A DNA stretch of 64,000 nt from Pseudomonadota bacterium (GTDB taxonomy: Bacteria > Pseudomonadota > Gammaproteobacteria > Burkholderiales > Thiobacillaceae), in contig JAKQCX010000035.1 in assembly GCA_029558905.1 (NCBI GenBank), positions 124,001 to 188,000 of the forward strand, in the 5' to 3' direction. Every line of letters begins with the position of its first letter. Within the stretch, counting starts at the first letter, position 1. Below the pieces are notes generated by a model. It had not been told where the DNA came from. It did no database searches and saw nothing but the letters and a program-made list of their open reading frames with translations. The translations under genes and the position numbers were made by a program. Below, in pieces: positions 63,048 through 64,000 of the stretch.

Positions 63048-64000
63048 ATGCCCACCACACTGGAACTGACCCTGATCCTGTTGAGCGCCGGCGTATTCGT
63101 CGTTGCCGGGCTGAAGGCCGCCGGCCTGCCGGCCCTGCTGGGATATGTACTCATCGGCATCGGCCTGGGCCCTTTTCTGCCACACGTGGAGCATGAATCC
63201 CCCACTGCCCGTCTGGCAGAGTTCGGGGTGGTCTTCCTCATGTTCTCCATCGGCCTGGAATTTTCCCTCTCCCGTCTGCGGTCCATGCGCCAGGCGGTGT
63301 TCGGTCTGGGGGGGCTGCAGGTGGGTGTCACCATGTTCGTGGTCATGGCGCTGGGGCTGCTGCTGGGCCTGCCCTGGGAGGCAGGCCTGGCCCTGGGCGG
63401 GGTGCTGGCCATGTCCTCCACCGCCGTGGTCAGCAAGCTCCTGGCCGAACGCGACGAGCTGGGCAGCGATCACGGGCGTCTCATCCTCGGGATACTGTTG
63501 TTCCAGGACCTGGCCGTGGCCCCCCTCATCATCTTCGTGCCGGCCCTGGCAAAAAGCGGCGGCATGGGGGAAGCCATGCTGCTGGCCACGCTCAAGGCCA
63601 GCCTGGCCCTGGTCTTGATCCTGGCCCTGGGGCAGCGTCTCATGCGGCCCTGGTTCCAGTGGGTAGCCCAGGCCAAGTCCGGCGAGCTGTTCATGCTCAA
63701 CGTGCTGCTGGTCACCCTGGGCCTGGCCTATATCACCGACCAGGCCGGCCTGTCCCTGGCCCTGGGCGCCTTCCTGGCGGGCGTGCTCATCGCCGAGACC
63801 GAATACCGCTATCAGGTGGAATCGGACATCCGTCCCTTCCGCGACGTGCTCATGGGACTCTTCTTCGTGACCGTCGGCCTGATGCTGGACCTGCGCGTGG
63901 TGGCCGGCAACTGGATGGAGGTATTCGGCGTCCTGGCGCTGCTTATCCTGGGCAAGGGCCTGGTGATCGGTCTGCTGACCGGTCTGTTCACCCATTCCTG
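63048..64000 (+). CDS. Monovalent cation:proton antiporter-2 (KefB/CPA2), partial
   Basis: At least 317 aa, running off the right edge. GLPALLGYVLIGIGLGPF, LMFSIGLEFSLSRLRSMRQAVFG, MSSTAVVSKLLAERDELGSDHGRLILGILLFQDLAVAPL and AGVLIAETEYRYQVESDIRPFRDVLMGLFFVTVGL are CPA2 hallmarks. Start read as ATG 63048 (MPTTLE); an in-frame ATG at 63009 is possible. The C-terminal RCK/TrkA-N domain is not visible, so KefB/KefC versus other CPA2 members cannot be decided. Confidence 0.88.
   Translation, partial: MPTTLELTLILLSAGVFVVAGLKAAGLPALLGYVLIGIGLGPFLPHVEHESPTARLAEFGVVFLMFSIGLEFSLSRLRSMRQAVFGLGGLQVGVTMFVVMALGLLLGLPWEAGLALGGVLAMSSTAVVSKLLAERDELGSDHGRLILGILLFQDLAVAPLIIFVPALAKSGGMGEAMLLATLKASLALVLILALGQRLMRPWFQWVAQAKSGELFMLNVLLVTLGLAYITDQAGLSLALGAFLAGVLIAETEYRYQVESDIRPFRDVLMGLFFVTVGLMLDLRVVAGNWMEVFGVLALLILGKGLVIGLLTGLFTHS

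Overview
The window is high-GC, densely packed chromosomal DNA from a Gram-negative proteobacterium. It has outer-membrane transport genes (TonB, ExbBD, a siderophore receptor, a porin), the LPS/Kdo genes kdsD-kdsC-lptCAB, and rpoN-hpf-ptsN-hprK-rapZ. A complete hprK in that cluster, together with SHP/diheme cytochrome genes, fits a betaproteobacterium or a related gammaproteobacterium such as the Xanthomonas type. I cannot name the genus from sequence alone.

Layout. 1-1.8 kb: peroxide defence (ahpC-ahpF, minus strand) with an OxyR-like site; oxyR itself lies at 49.3-50.2 kb. 1.8-17.6 kb: an iron-acquisition region. A minus-strand run carries hemP-tonB-exbB-exbD-Fiu-type receptor, a DUF1513 protein, a membrane 4Fe-4S protein, PiuC and an FMN 2-hydroxyacid dehydrogenase. 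A porin, a 67-aa protein and a DUF2325 protein form a second run. A plus-strand fbpABC-like ferric ABC transporter is divergent from the porin across a Fur-box-like palindrome. 17.6-21.2 kb: SHP, diheme cytochrome c, cytochrome b561 and a QseBC-type two-component system in one tight operon. 21.2-26.6 kb: class Ia ribonucleotide reductase, with an HDOD gene between nrdA and nrdB and a promoter carrying two NrdR boxes exactly 32 bp apart plus DnaA-box-like sequences. 26.6-36.7 kb: mixed small loci (secreted proteins, Fsr-type exporter, DUF4197, Spy-like protein, HPP membrane protein, DsrC/TusE-like protein, LysR regulator, degenerate HD-GYP protein, CbiM-like membrane protein, HAD phosphatase). 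36.9-39.8 kb: a DctPQM TRAP transporter. 39.9-41.4 kb: a periplasmic tandem-repeat protein with a peptidoglycan-binding domain. 41.4-48.5 kb: a minus-strand sugar-nucleotide cluster (manC, rmlD, rmlC, rmlA, rmlB, galE, then purU), with a small ArfA-like ORF behind manC. 48.8-53.7 kb: a periplasmic DsrE-like protein, oxyR, a Cfa-type methyltransferase, a decayed transposase scar, a CnoX/YbbN-like protein and a small coiled-coil protein. 53.7-64 kb: ubiX, Gx transporter, NusG-II protein, rapZ, hprK, ptsN, hpf, rpoN, lptB, lptA, lptC, kdsC, kdsD, and divergently the start of a KefB/CPA2-type antiporter.

How the genes work together. The first 17.6 kb couple outer-membrane import (receptor, porin), TonB energisation and inner-membrane ferric transport, with probable redox processing by PiuC, the ferredoxin-like membrane protein and the dehydrogenase. 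The two runs share Fur-like control sites. OxyR probably drives ahpC. The rml/manC genes supply dTDP-rhamnose, GDP-mannose and UDP-galactose for surface polysaccharide, next to the Kdo/LPS transport genes.

The most unusual observations are: the ArfA-like ORF whose 3' coding end folds into a long hairpin, as in RNase III-controlled arfA; the porin/67-aa/DUF2325 group in the iron region; the ferredoxin/DUF1513/PiuC/FMN enzyme group; the 23-residue repeat protein; and a DsrC-like protein lacking its catalytic C-terminal cysteine. Homology calls come from reading motifs; no database search was run.
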